The notes under the pieces were generated by a model, which did not search any database, had not been told where the DNA came from, and saw only the letters and a list, made by a program, of their open reading frames with translations. Positions 1-13,200 of a DNA stretch of 64,000 nt are shown here, one piece after another (within the stretch, counting starts at the first letter, position 1; every line of letters starts with the position of its first letter). The translations under genes and the position numbers were made by a program. This DNA is from Trachythela sp. YZ-2020 (lineage: Eukaryota; Cnidaria; Anthozoa; Malacalcyonacea; Clavulariidae), in the NCBI GenBank assembly GCA_016169945.1, contig JADLSH010000158.1, forward strand, positions 1,089,001-1,153,000, given 5' to 3'.

Positions 1-1718
1 CGTTATGTAATGTTATTGAAAGGTAACATCGACGTCGCCATGTAACATGTTAGGTCGCTGCTGTTTCCAGTGTGTTATACATGCCGAGTCGAACCCTTAT
101 TAAACGGACACCGCCAGGAATTAGCCGAGGTGTCCGCTTAAAAGAAGTCTACAGAAAAAACAGTAGGAGGCAAATTTGTGTGTGCATTTTGAGTATGAAA
201 ACAGTTTTCAATTTGTAATGTAAAGGCAAAGTTCGAGCGTGTCTGTGAGATCTACCTGCCAGGTTACAAACGAATCCAATTATATTTTACATTCACCCAA
301 ATGAAATGTCAGATGATATGAAAGTTATTGCTCACATCCGTAAGTTCATGGTGGCGCTGTCACCGCTGTGGGCAAACAAAATCTTTGAAGCGCGCAAGTA
401 ACTCAGAAAATGTTATAATAGAAGGAAGGGATTGATCTAGAAAAATAGTTCAAATGTAGTATAAATTGCTTTGAATTTATATTTACAGTTGATTGCTCAT
501 ATGAACATTGTATAATATGAAACCATCTCTCCTCTAACCGCGTTTAAGTAACGTCAGTGTTAGGTGCAGAGAAAGGGCTAGTAGGATGGAAATTGCTTCC
601 ACGTGCTTCACTGCATTTGTTTGTTTTACACTCTCCTTGCTCTTCTAAACCATCATGATGACGACACAAGCATGCTCTCATTTCTAAAATATCAATGTAA
701 TATACTTAAAATTGCCTACTATTCAAATTCTGAATTACACACAGATAGCATATTAATATAACTATAATACATGAAACGTTGTACTTCTCAGGCTATGCAT
801 GCCTAAGCTGCTCAAATTCGACTTGTTTTAAAATGCGAGAGGCAATTTAATATACTTAACTTGTTTACAGCGTGCATGTCGGTGTTAAAGTTTGGGCAAA
901 CTGACAACGAGAACCAACGTAGGCGTACAAGATACAACCGCTGATGTTGAAAAAAACATTAATAGAATAGCGACTGAAAACAGGTCGAATAAGAAATTTG
1001 TAAACAGTGCCAGTATATCGCATAAAACTTTTCACATGCTTTGTGGTGTAATCGCAGTAGAATAATGTATAAGACAGGGGCACGGGTCAGCCACGTATTT
1101 TAACACAAAGGTTCAAGCAAACAAGGCATTGTGGTCGCCAGTAAGGCATTGTCTATATCCTTATTCTATGGCATTGTGGTCGCAAGCAAGGCATTGTGGT
1201 CAAAAACGAAGTGAATCTTGCTTTGCAGACTCTATTACATAAATTCGAAATGCTGACTAACTCGCTCGCTGCAGGCTCGCTCGGTGCGTCAGCAATTAGA
1301 ACTGCTGACTGCTCGCTCGCTGCAGGCTCACTAGCTGCGTCAGCAATTATGTAGACATATTCTGCTTTCGTAAATGACATCAATGGAGCGAGGTTTAGGT
1401 TTGAACTATATCTTAACCAAGTTTTTAACTCCTTCTGCATGTGCTGGTTGTATTTCAAATAAAAATGGCAAAAATGTAATTCATTAGTTATTTATTACCA
1501 CGATAAAACAATATAATTATATGCTATTTGAGTTAATTAAAGCTGTTTCTAGTGCTGAATATTTTAGAATTCCAGTCCCTCTAGTATATACTCTAACGCA
1601 GAGAATATAGTTTTCTGAGACCTACAATATTACTCTATTCAGTTTGGCAATCATTTTAATTTTGGATATATTCTTGGTAAATGACATCGGTGGAACGATA
1701 TAGATCACAAACTATATC
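1..1718. other. Non-coding flank downstream of the fibrinogen-like gene
   Basis: No exon is recognisable. Two local duplications are visible. A phrase beginning GGCATTGTGGTCGC recurs at about 1125-1205. A unit of about 50 bp containing CTCGCTCGCTGCAGGCTC is repeated in tandem at about 1250-1349. A stretch at about 1371-1417 (AAATGACATC...ACTATATCTTA) is echoed at 1680-1722, overlapping the stop codon of the neighbouring gene, so part of the 3' end has been duplicated downstream. Confidence 0.5.
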
Positions 1719-4700
1719 TTAGCCCCAGCATCGCAATTTTCCCAAAGTGTAATAACCAGATTCAACATCTGAACCACCATAACGTTTTCCATCTGCATCT
1801 CCAAACCTCAGTTCTGTAGCAGGCAGCGTATTCTTGTCGGTCAGATATCCACTGTCTTGAAGCCATTTGTACTCATTCGTGTCACAATTACATTTTCGTC
1901 CACCTGTACAGCTATTGGTCATTCCACATGCACATTTCCCACTGTTGACTGCCGCTCCACCCCAGTAATTCATCTTTGAACCATTACGTGATACCCACCA
2001 ACCATATGGATGTCTAAGCAACATGCTCTCGTAACATTCATATTTGATAAACTGCTCACAATTCTTGGACTGCTTCATAATGGCAACAATCTGTTCCATG
2101 GAAATGTCATATTTAATCTTTCGCTTGTAAGAACCTGGAGAATCGTATCCACTCACAAGTGTTCTTGATTCACTGTCATGTCCAATCACTGTCACACCAG
2201 TGCCATTCTTTGAAGTCATATCACAGTATACTTGTACCAATGGTGACGAACTGAGTCCTTGGGGATTGATATCATACATTCCACTAGTTGTTGAAGGATG
2301 TTTTATTAACAAAGCTGAACAAGACGCTAACCTGTCAATACGGGCGACAATAGCTGTAAAACGTAAAGATTCTTGTTAAGTGACAAACATTATTGGAGCC
2401 TGACCCGTTAGTTAAACAAACATGTTCTGACTCGTTTTCGTTCTATAGTTAGCCTCTGCGAGAATTGCAGTGTTTATTGATCATTTAATTTTACTACCTT
2501 GATTTTCTTTTTCCAGCTTTTTAATCATATTTCCTTGACTTTGAATTTTGTTTTCTTGATTTTGAACTTTGTTTTCCTGACTTCGAATTTTGCTTTCTTG
2601 GCTTTGTACTTGTTGTTTTAATTGCTGAAGCTAGAAAAAAAAAATTTCAAAAATATATTTATTATACTACTATTCTATATCCTGCCTTAGAAATATGAGG
2701 TATAGAATTCGTTCTTTATTAACGAAGCACTCTTTTGCGCGTGTTCAGTGTTCTAATAAGCCGCCATATTGGGACGAGTTATAATGCTCTTATAAACTCT
2801 CCATTTCGTCTAGACAGATTTTTTACTGAGAAGAGATCGGATCGCTCATCAAATTACCAGTTCAAAAAACCAAAACATCTCTCCTTAAATCGAAGACAAA
2901 ACACGAAATTTTGTCACATTCCTGTGCAGAAATAAACAATAGAAAAAACTGCATGGCACTGGACGTACGTCAATCTCCGCCATCTTCGTTCACTTTTTGG
3001 ACGCAAGTTCTTACTCTAGATCATTGTATGGAGCTCACCGCATAATTCCTGCCAACACCCCATGTTTGGCAGGGGTAGTATGGGCTTTTGTTTTTGAGGC
3101 AGGGCTTTCTTTGGCTTTTGAGCAAGGACTTCTTTGCGATAGTAATTTCTAGTATCTATATCTCTAGCTAGCTTACTATCTCAACTTCTGGTACATGTCC
3201 AGTAGCTAAAAATTTAACTATGATATTTTCCTAAGTTTCAAACATACCTCTTGTTCAGTGCTCAGTGCTTCCCACTGTGATCCTTGATTGATATAAAGTT
3301 TTTTATTATCTGTACGATATGAGAGAAGACCTAGAACATCTGGAATCTTTTCAAAACTTTCCTTGTTAGACACTGTCAATGTCTGAAGAGAAAATTTTCA
3401 ACGAAGATAAAAGTAAAACGCATTATATTGTACAATTTGAAGACTCCACACAGAGGGAAGGTATTCATTATCTACTGTACGTACCATTTTGGGAGAAAAC
3501 ATTTAACTATACAAAACCATTTTTGGGTATTTCGAATTCAAAATATTTTTGCCCTTTCTTATAGCTGGTGATAATGTCCATCCAGCTAGCATGGAAGAAC
3601 GTTATTGTTGAAATAATTCCTAAATTACATTCGGAGTCTAATCCCGCGGCCTGAACTTCAGTAAAGCCTTAAATTTCAGCCCGAGTCCGCTCAATCATGC
3701 TGACAATGTTCGTGAGGCACAAAATGCGGTTGGTTGTGCTTCTTATGCAGAGTCAAGGAGAGAAAGTACCCTTTTGATTTTGGGTAAAGGTTTGGAATAA
3801 ATTTTCTAATTTTATTAATATCACTATTTCGCTAGTCGTGCGTCTTAATGTAGAATTACATGAAAGAAGGAGATATATTATTATACATTCAAACTTTATT
3901 CCCGTTCGTGATTGGTCAACAATTCCCCACACGTTCTTAATATCCAGGAGCTGTAACGCTATTTCAGATGCTGGTGTGGTCTGCGTGCAATAATTATTTT
4001 CTGGACGAAACTATTGTCAGGAAAAGACAACGACAGCAGCAAAAAGGCCACGAAATGCAAAACAATTTTAGACGAGTATTTATTATTTACTCTTTTAATC
4101 TTAGGTTTTTGTGTGTCCTTCACATCTGCCTTGTCTGTTCTTTTCTCAGCTCCGCTTTGGCAGATTGACCTCAGTCTAAATATTTCTTGATATCATGCTC
4201 GGACTCATCCAATGATTTTTTTTATATCTTAATTTTCATCTCGAAAAGTATGGTACCAGTATTAATAGTGTTTTATCAATTAATTGTGTTTTTAAATTTG
4301 TCAATAAAAATGCGTGAAATATTCATTTCGAAAATTATCTGCTTCAGTTGAAAGTTCCAAGACGGATTTTAGGTGTGGCTGAACTAATTTTTTGGCATTG
4401 CATGCACAACAAAAGAACCTGCATGCCCCGTTATGTAATTGTACACTGTGCTTAAAAAGGATTTTACCGGATTAGACCTGCAATGCTACCCTTAAATTCT
4501 CATTTTAGCCGACATTTAGTTCTCTTATTTGCTGGTCTGTTTTTTAATTATTATTTGCTTCTAAGTTTGATATCTGCCAATGACATTCTGCATCTCTCTC
4601 TCTGTCTCTCTTTTTCTGCGTGTAGACTTTGTAATAACCTTGAGTCAATTCCCTTCCACTTACAAAAACATTTAGTTAAATTCTCGCCCACCGTACCCCA

Positions 4701-7700
4701 CAATTCTACGTCAAAACATGCGATATTCCGTCTTCCTGTATGTTTATGCTAACGATAATTTTAAATAATGTGTTCTTGTAAATCACTGCAGAAGCTAACA
4801 ATATTTTCACTATAATACTTACACCTTCGTTCAAAAATGCTGTAAATTGTTCTGAACAGGAACCCTAAAAAACCCAAGATGCGAAAATTATTCGCATTTC
4901 TGATTGTGTTGTTGTTTTTGCTAATCGATATTTTCGTCGTCGTTGTTAACTAGTTGTTGAAATTATTAACGTTGTTATTTACTGCTCTAGTATCGGTACC
5001 TTGTGTGCCGTGCCAGTTTCAAGATCGATGAAATGCTTTTCAAGTTTGCCTCCAGAAGTTTTCCCCATGAACTCCATGCATTTTTTCCACAGACGTGTGG
5101 GCATTCTAGTTCGTACCCAAAACCAAACAAAAGCTTTCTTCATTACTGTTCCACCGTTAATTGCAGTACATTTAGGACCACAGTAGTTTTGTCTTCCACC
5201 TTTCGGTCCAAAACATGCACAACACTGCAAGACAAAAATGTAGTTAGCAGCAGCGTCACTTGGGCCTAAACGTCATCGGGTGTGGATCGTTTTGCCAAAA
5301 TTATGAAGGTTTCGGGGATCCGATGCCGCTAGCAGGAAAGCATAGGTATCGAATGGCGAAGGCACGTGACCACTTGGGAAGTATGGGATCATGTTCCCCC
5401 AGAAAATTTTGAAAAGATTTTACAGAATTCTGATGGTCAAAAAATGTCGTATATTAGATTTCCCAAACTGGTCTTCAATGCTTTTTGTTCTTACTCAACA
5501 TCTCTCAGTATCTCACCCCTCCCCCCAACACCCACATGTTACGCCGCTGGCAGTAAAACTGCTAAAACAGTTGTTCCTTAAAAATTACGTTAAAAGTTCA
5601 GGTAAATTAGATTAATTTGAGGCGTTTTAAGTACCTTCGCTTGGTCGCATCCGACAAATGCTGTGGAGTTATGTTTCATTCCAGATAAAGAAGAGCTGGC
5701 ACTATAACTGAAAATGAAATTGTTATTTTCATTCAAGCATACGACACGCCACGTCGCCATAAAGGTTGTTTACGAGGTTACAGCCAATATTCCATTGGAC
5801 AACTGTATGTTCAGTGACATTTAGGATTACTGATTCGAACGGAAAAGGTTATGAACAAGTTAAATGTTCAGTGAACCAGTGCACAGTGTTCAGTGTGCGT
5901 CAGAGAACTATATCGTACTTTCTTCTCTTATAAGAAGAATACGTGCAGATAAAAGCATACAAAAATTAGAAGAAACCATTACCTGTACGATCCAAAATTA
6001 TCGTATCGAAATTGAAGGACATCTAAAACTGCGTAACCATTCTTGCACTCATGTCGAAGGCAGTAATTCATTTTCCCCTTGAAGGAAAAGGCGATTTAGT
6101 ATGTGTAAAGGAAAGCGGTATTCTTAGAGGGGTTAAATAGTCCAGACAGTCGGTAGCATCTCTGAGGCAGACTATAAAATATAAAGGATCCATTTTATAT
6201 GAACCATTGACCCTATTATTCCCCTGAATTTCCATAAGTTAAGATTCTATTCTAGGACCGTTATTTGTTGTCTTATGTATACGTACTTAACATCTCTCGA
6301 CTTGCGTCGTAAATTAAAGCAAAGCAATGAAGATTATATTACTAGCTTATGAAATTAAATCTATAACCACTGTCGTTTATGATTTACTAAGTCATTTTCT
6401 ATGTATATATAACTCAAAATGTTTTGCATATTACGATTTTCCATTTAAGAGAAAAATAGTAACTATTTGTTACCCATCCAAGCAAATGATGTACGTGTTG
6501 TCCAAATTTTGAGCACTTGAAATTATTGCTAAGGACAGTTTTGGTCATCAGATCTTTGACAAATGAAATGTTACCAATTCCAGCATGAAGAAACGGACAT
6601 CCACTATTTATAATGAAAAGATTTCCAAATTCCCGTTGTGGATTTAACCTGTACATCCTGCATAGTATAAAACAGAAAGAAAGTTATCGTTGTAGATTTC
6701 AGATTTTTCCTAATTTTCCGCAAATGAAAACCTCATATTATTGCATTTTCCTTTCTATATTATTTTGCTATTTAATAGTCGAGAGTGAGATATTGCGGTA
6801 AAGTAGCAAACCGAAGTTTGGTTGTGTTGACCTAGCGATTTTATCCAAATTTCACTCGAAACCTGCAGCCATGCTCTAACTTTACAAAGTAGACACTGTT
6901 GATATTTTTATACTATTCATGCATGATTATCCTATTCTCAATATTTGACATAAAATTTTCTCACCAGTCTGCCTTTGTTCCTTCGAAATTTTTGTCAGTT
7001 GAAAATTGAACTCTAAAGTCCAGAACCTTGACATCGCCTAAATCACTAGACCAATGTGGGGGTCCTTCAGGGTCAACAGGGGACGAATTAGACGGTACTG
7101 TCCAAGATACAGGACTATCCTTCATTCCAACCAACGTAAATCCTCCACCATCTGTATGAACGTCACACCAAATCTGTTTTGGCCAAGAAAATAAATATTC
7201 AATTTCTTAACCAACTAAATAATTTTCGTGCTACATATAATAATGTAGCCTTAAACATTATACTTGCTATATGACGTAACCCAAAATTACCTTGTGTATA
7301 GTCCCTTTGGGCAAAACAATCCAATAAAATCCATCCTTCGCTGCAGGCAATTGATCAACAATATCAGAACAATCTCGAGCTGGGTTGAATTTTTCGCCCA
7401 ATGTTGGAGAACCTGTGGGAAGGGTAAACAGAATTTAGCTGAATATTTCCTAAATGTTTTATTTCCGTTAATGAAATTGTATGTATATAAATTTAAAATT
7501 GGAAAGCTTTTTCCAAAATGAGATTGCAGGCATGCTTCAAAAACGGGTTAAACGGGTTATGTGACTTGGACACATAGCCGTAGATATAAGAGGCATCAAT
7601 CTTTTCACTGCTTCATAGCATTGCGTGGGCCGAAACACTGCTTGTACGCACTCCGGGGCGAGCGGCTGGCTCCAGCCGTCATTGGGTATGAGTCCGAAGC

Positions 7701-10161
7701 ATATGCGCATGGATTTCAGTAACTGTCCCGCTGTATGGAGTATGTTGTGGTTCACTCAATTGATCCTGTGAGTGATTAAAGTGATGGATATTTTATTCAC
7801 AAAAGTGGGATTCAGTAACAGTGACAGTGCAGGACTTTGTTTGATAGCAAGTACATCATAGACAGATGTCGCGTCATTTGCCAGCTTTCATGGCTGCGTA
7901 ATTGTGCATTTGGAGTTGCTTACCTTGTACTACACCACATACTTTTATAGCAGTTAGTTATTAAAACGATGGGTTTTTCATTTTGCATAAAAGTGTATAT
8001 CATGCAATGGCCGATTTAGTAGAAATACATGATAGATGCATTTAGCATCACTTTGTGTAGCTCAATTAATGTGCAGCACTTACTGAAGTTCTGACTTCGG
8101 GCCAGGGTATGAGTCAAAATTTTTCATGCGTTATAAGCCATGGCTTTGATAATGCCATAATCTAAAGGTAGCAATAACAAAGATGGAAATACTTGGCGTG
8201 TCTAATAATAGAATGGGGAGAGGAGGGAAAGGGGTGGGAAGGAGGGAAGAAGAGGTCGGAAGGAAAGAAGTGGACGGCGAGAGAGAACATAGGTGGGGGG
8301 CATTAGCTTGATTCCTTTTGCCACACCCCCCCCCCCCCCGCTTAAACTATTACCATACCCGTGGCCATACCCGTCACCCCTCCCTTTGCCAACCCTGATA
8401 TGGGTACATATATAATAATAGTAGTAGTTTATTAAAACTCTCTTGCAGTTACAAAAACTGAATTAACGAGCTTAATACATTACAATATAAAATTACCAAT
8501 TACAGGCTCATTGTGAAAAGTGTAAGACTAATTAAATCTAAGTATTTGCATAGTATTTACATAGCAATAATATTACTAAGCTAATAAAAGTATCTAAAGG
8601 TAAAAAAAGATTGTGCTCTGTCTTTGTTCTACCAGCAGTAGTTTCATTAAATAAATAAAATTGTTCTGAGATCCTCCTTAAGTTAAAATGGCGATCACAA
8701 ACAACTGGCTTTGGTAAAAAATTAAACAAAGGTTGGTCCTTATCCTTCATCTTGTCCATATATTTAACACACAACAGGTCTCTTCTTATCTTCAAAGTTA
8801 TTAACTGTGCTAGATTTAGGGCCTTTATATACGACTCAGTCTCTGGATAAATGATATAAGTCTTATCTCTGGATAAGTGCCCTTTTTTGCACTACCTCAA
8901 TTGCATCAGATAAGTGATCCGGAATACCTTGCCACTTTGGAACGGTCGTACAGTACTTAGATATACTTTGAGAATATTACCCTGGTTAACGCCAGCTCTA
9001 GACAATACCCTAAAAGAATACAATTTCTTACTGGCTTTCTTAGCGATGTAATCGACGTGATTGTTCCACTTTATGTTACTGCCCATAATAACACATAAGA
9101 TCTTATAAGTCCTCACACGCCCTATAACATTGTTACCTATTTCAATAGAATGAAGTAAGAAGTTAGGATTGTGTAGAAAGTTTACAATTTAACTTCATGT
9201 TATCATCCATGGCGAGTTATGCATTTCAGTTGCAGCAGAGTTGAGAAGACTAATAGAGTTGGAAAAATCTCCAAGGCAGACGTATCGTCGACGAATTTGG
9301 TGCGAATGTGCCAGTCAAAAAGCAGATTGTTAGTCATGACTACGAAAATAACAACTCCCCATTTGGTCCCTTGGGGTACTCCACCTTTCAGAGTCTGCCA
9401 GTCTGATAGAACTCCTCCGATTCTAACAGCTTGCTTCCAGTTGGTTAGGAAGGGTGCAATCCAGCTCAGAAGCGATGGATTTGTAATTTATCCAGTTCTT
9501 GCATTAAGATGGTGTGGTCAATAAGATAGAACCCTTTGGTAAAATCTGCGAAGAAAATCCGGGCACCTGGCTCGCCTCTATCCACCGCCTCATAAATCAC
9601 TTGCAGCATATACAGAAGTGCATCTGTTATTTAATTCCCCTTACGAGCATATTGGCGGGGGTCAAGCTTGTCTTCTGACTGGGGGCAAAAGTCTTGTGCA
9701 CGTAAAGCCCTCCATAATCTTCGCTACTGAACATGTGAGAGAAGTTTGTCGGAGATCATTTACTTTTCCCTCAATGATTGGTTGTAAATGTCCCAGATGA
9801 TAGAAGCAAACTCTTTCAAAAACGTTTTTAGGTACAAGTATATAGAAAAATATAGATTAACGTAGTAGTTTTTCAAATTGTACTTTGTGTGTATTACTGT
9901 ACTAGTTTATGTCATGTAAGTTTAACATGCATGTATTTTAGTTAAGTAGATAATAATAGGACAGAAGGCCCAGTGTAAGATTAGCTTTGCTAAACTGGTT
10001 TTTGTAATTTACTTTATTTCAATAAAGTTTGTTATTATTGTTATTATTGTTATTAAAATCTGTTCGGGATATTGTCGGGTCCGACCGCCTTACTTACTTG
10101 AAGCGATGATAATGATGTATTTGCGACGGCCAATTATAGTCGGGATGGGTTTTTGTTGTCG

Positions 10162-10244
<83 letters not shown>

Positions 10245-13200
10245 GGTTGGTCACTGTCGTGCTACTTTATGGACAGGAGTGGTATGTCATGCAGGGCGTT
10301 TGATGGCCCTTAGTACTAGGTCACCGTGCTGATATCAATTAAGAATATGATAATTGAATATTTCTCACTTAATGATCATATTCGGATTGTAGTGAACAGG
10401 ATTAATCTCCCGAGTTAATAAGTTAACGTAAGTTATAATCGGGCGAGATACTTGCATTAATGTATATCTAGTTAGATGCTAGATTAGGAATTTGGTGTAT
10501 TTTTCAGGCAGGGAAACAAAAAAAGGATGACGACTGATTTCGAACAGAGCGATTTTTATTCATTTCCATCCACCAAACTGGCGTCACGTCATTTTCATAA
10601 AATTCTTAATTTCATTTTTCTCGACCTTTCTTCATTAATTGAATTAGGGTTAGATTTAGGGTAAGTTTTAGAGTTAGGCTGGGTTAGTGCAAGGCTCAGT
10701 ATTTTACATTTTCCTGATCTTCAAAAAGTCACTTCTGTATGTAAGACGGAAACAAGTGGCGACCTTGAAAGTAGGAGAATGTATAATACATACTTCAGCA
10801 TAAGCAAGAATAAAGATGTAAATGTTAAGGAAAGATTGTTCTCAAGCTTTTAGTATTCAGAAAAATCATCTGAACTCCCAACGGTAATCGAACCCGTGTC
10901 TCCCGATTGCCGGTTCGGTTGTTTTACCACTAGGCTATGGGGTTTCAGACGGCTATGTCATGTTATTTAGAGACCTGGATCCTACTACCGAACCGGCAAT
11001 CAGGAGACACGGTTCGATTCCCGTTGGGAGTTCAGATGATTTTTCTGAATACTAAAAGTTTGAGAACAATCTTTCCCTAATATATATCCAAGCTTACAAC
11101 ATGTAATATATCACATACATACTTAGTATAGGAAAACAACCACATAAAAAAAGAGCGTGTTTTGGTTCACGAAATGCCAAAGAGTGCTCGATATCATATA
11201 GATAGAGCAAATATATAGTTTTCGCTTACCTCAAGGTATCCACTACAGCCTGTTTCACGCAATAAGCGATTATCAAGTGGCGAGGGATTTCGAAAAGATT
11301 TTCCATTCTTAAATAGTATTGGTCGAAACGTGGGCGTGTGGGCGTTCAAACATTCCATGCATTCTTTTATTTCTGTAGGTTTTTTATTTTAAATCTGCTT
11401 TTGTGTCTGCATGTTGAAACTATTTCCGATCTTTTGTTCAGTAAAAATTGTTTGGCTTCTTTCATGATACCTAGTTTTCCTCCAAACATAAATTGCATAT
11501 TTTTGATCCTCCCGTATACGAAACTTCATGCTTTATGATTGACCACGTTATGGTGAAATCTTGTTTGTTTTCTTTGAATTTCCAAATTATATTTCGAAAG
11601 TTCGGTGTCATTTGAGTATTTTTTGTGTTGAAAAGATTTAATGTGGTTACGTTGTCGCTCTTTAAATGTGCTTGCAGTCATGCAGTGCATGTAGTGTTTA
11701 GTGTTGTTCGTGTTGCTTGTGGTGACAGTTACCTTGTATACTATGTCCTTGGTCGTGCATTGTTTCTGAAGTGGGCATGTGTTCTCATCTCTGCAATTGC
11801 AACTGATTGCGTCATTGCTAAGTGTCTGTGGCTGGGTTTTTCTAATTATGCGTGCATTGTGCCTAGTGATTATGGACTTGACATTGTTCATGCAACTACA
11901 GCTGACCTTAACTGTATTCCTGTTAAAAATTTTATGTAGTTTGTGGTTAGGTGGAAAATGCTTGTCAATTAAGCTGGGGAAATTGCGTTCTGACACTCTC
12001 ACTAAATGGAGGATTAAACCAAAAGATATTGCGGTACCTATCTCTGCGTTTTTGTTGTGGTGGTTGATGCGTGTAGTCAAGGGTTTGGTTGAAATTACTG
12101 TGCCTTAGTGCATTTTCATAAATTGGTGCAGATTTTCGTGTCCTCGCCAGAAGAGAGCAGTGAAATGCGCTTGTTGATTGATGCTGGTAGCTGCTTTGTG
12201 ATGCATGGTGGGTGGTTGGAATGTCTATTTATGTACGGTATAATGGATCATCATTAGGCTTCCTATGTGGTTTGTATTTTTCAGTATTAAGGTCGGAAGT
12301 AACATCTAGAAAGTTTACTGTTTGGAAGTTTGTCTCAGCTGTGATTTTTAGGTCAAATTGTTCGAAAATCTTCTGGAGTTCTTTTCTCGTTTTATCTGCT
12401 AAACGTGCTGACTTGCCTTTTATGATTCCCAATCCGTCATCTCCATACAGGCCAATATTTTCTTTGCCAAACTTTTTTCCTAGGTGTTTTAAAATGAAAA
12501 GGCCTACAAGTTCGCAAACTTCAGCGCTGTCATAGCTACCCATGGTAACGTCAAATAGACTGTTGCTGTCTCTTTTTATCCAAAGTTTTCGGTCGTTGAA
12601 AAGGAGTGATTTTCTAGCATGTTTTATAATTGAAATTTCGTCTTTAGAAATAATTCTCAAATTTAACGCCCAAGATATTGCTTGGTCGACTAAATTTTCC
12701 GAAATTAATGGATAGAAATCAACAATGTCAAACGAAATAAAGGTGTGCCTGCTTTTCTCTTTTATGTTATCAAACCATTCGATTACTTTTTGCGTGCTTC
12801 TCCATTGCTTTACTTTCAAAGTTTCTCTTAAATTAGCATTGATTTTATCAAGAATTGTTTTACTGATTTTTCCGGATTCACTTTTAGCCGGGTTAATTAG
12901 TCTACATTTTGGATTGTTCTCAAAATTGTCTTTATGATCTTTTAGTGAAATGAAAGCTTCGCGTTTTTTCATCTGCTAAATTCCGTCGCCAATTTCTAGT
13001 TTGCTCTAAATGCGTTTTAGTTCATTGTCAATCTTATCTATGTTGCCCTCTGATCCAAGGCAACTGTCACCACAAGCAACGTGTACAATTACACTAAACA
13101 CTACATTGGCATGATTGCAAACACATTTAAAGAGCGATACCGTAACCACAGTAATCTTTTCAACACAAAAACACTCAAATGACACCGAACTTTCGAAATA

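Noticed and set aside
7537..7755. 72-residue minus-strand frame
   Set aside because: No family resemblance and no splice-compatible phase with the surrounding gene.
10106..10303. Poly-Cys reading frame
   Set aside because: Produced by the (GTT)n tract only.
10860..11040. Functional tRNA gene
   Set aside because: A- and B-box-like motifs are present but no matching acceptor stem, and the sequence is part of a palindrome.
11231..11317. Possible exon on the minus strand (NGKSFRNPSPLDNRLL..., followed by GTAAGC)
   Set aside because: It has an acceptor and donor, but its phases fit neither neighbouring exon of the fibrinogen-like gene, whereas exons 16565-16685 and 7291-7412 join perfectly without it.
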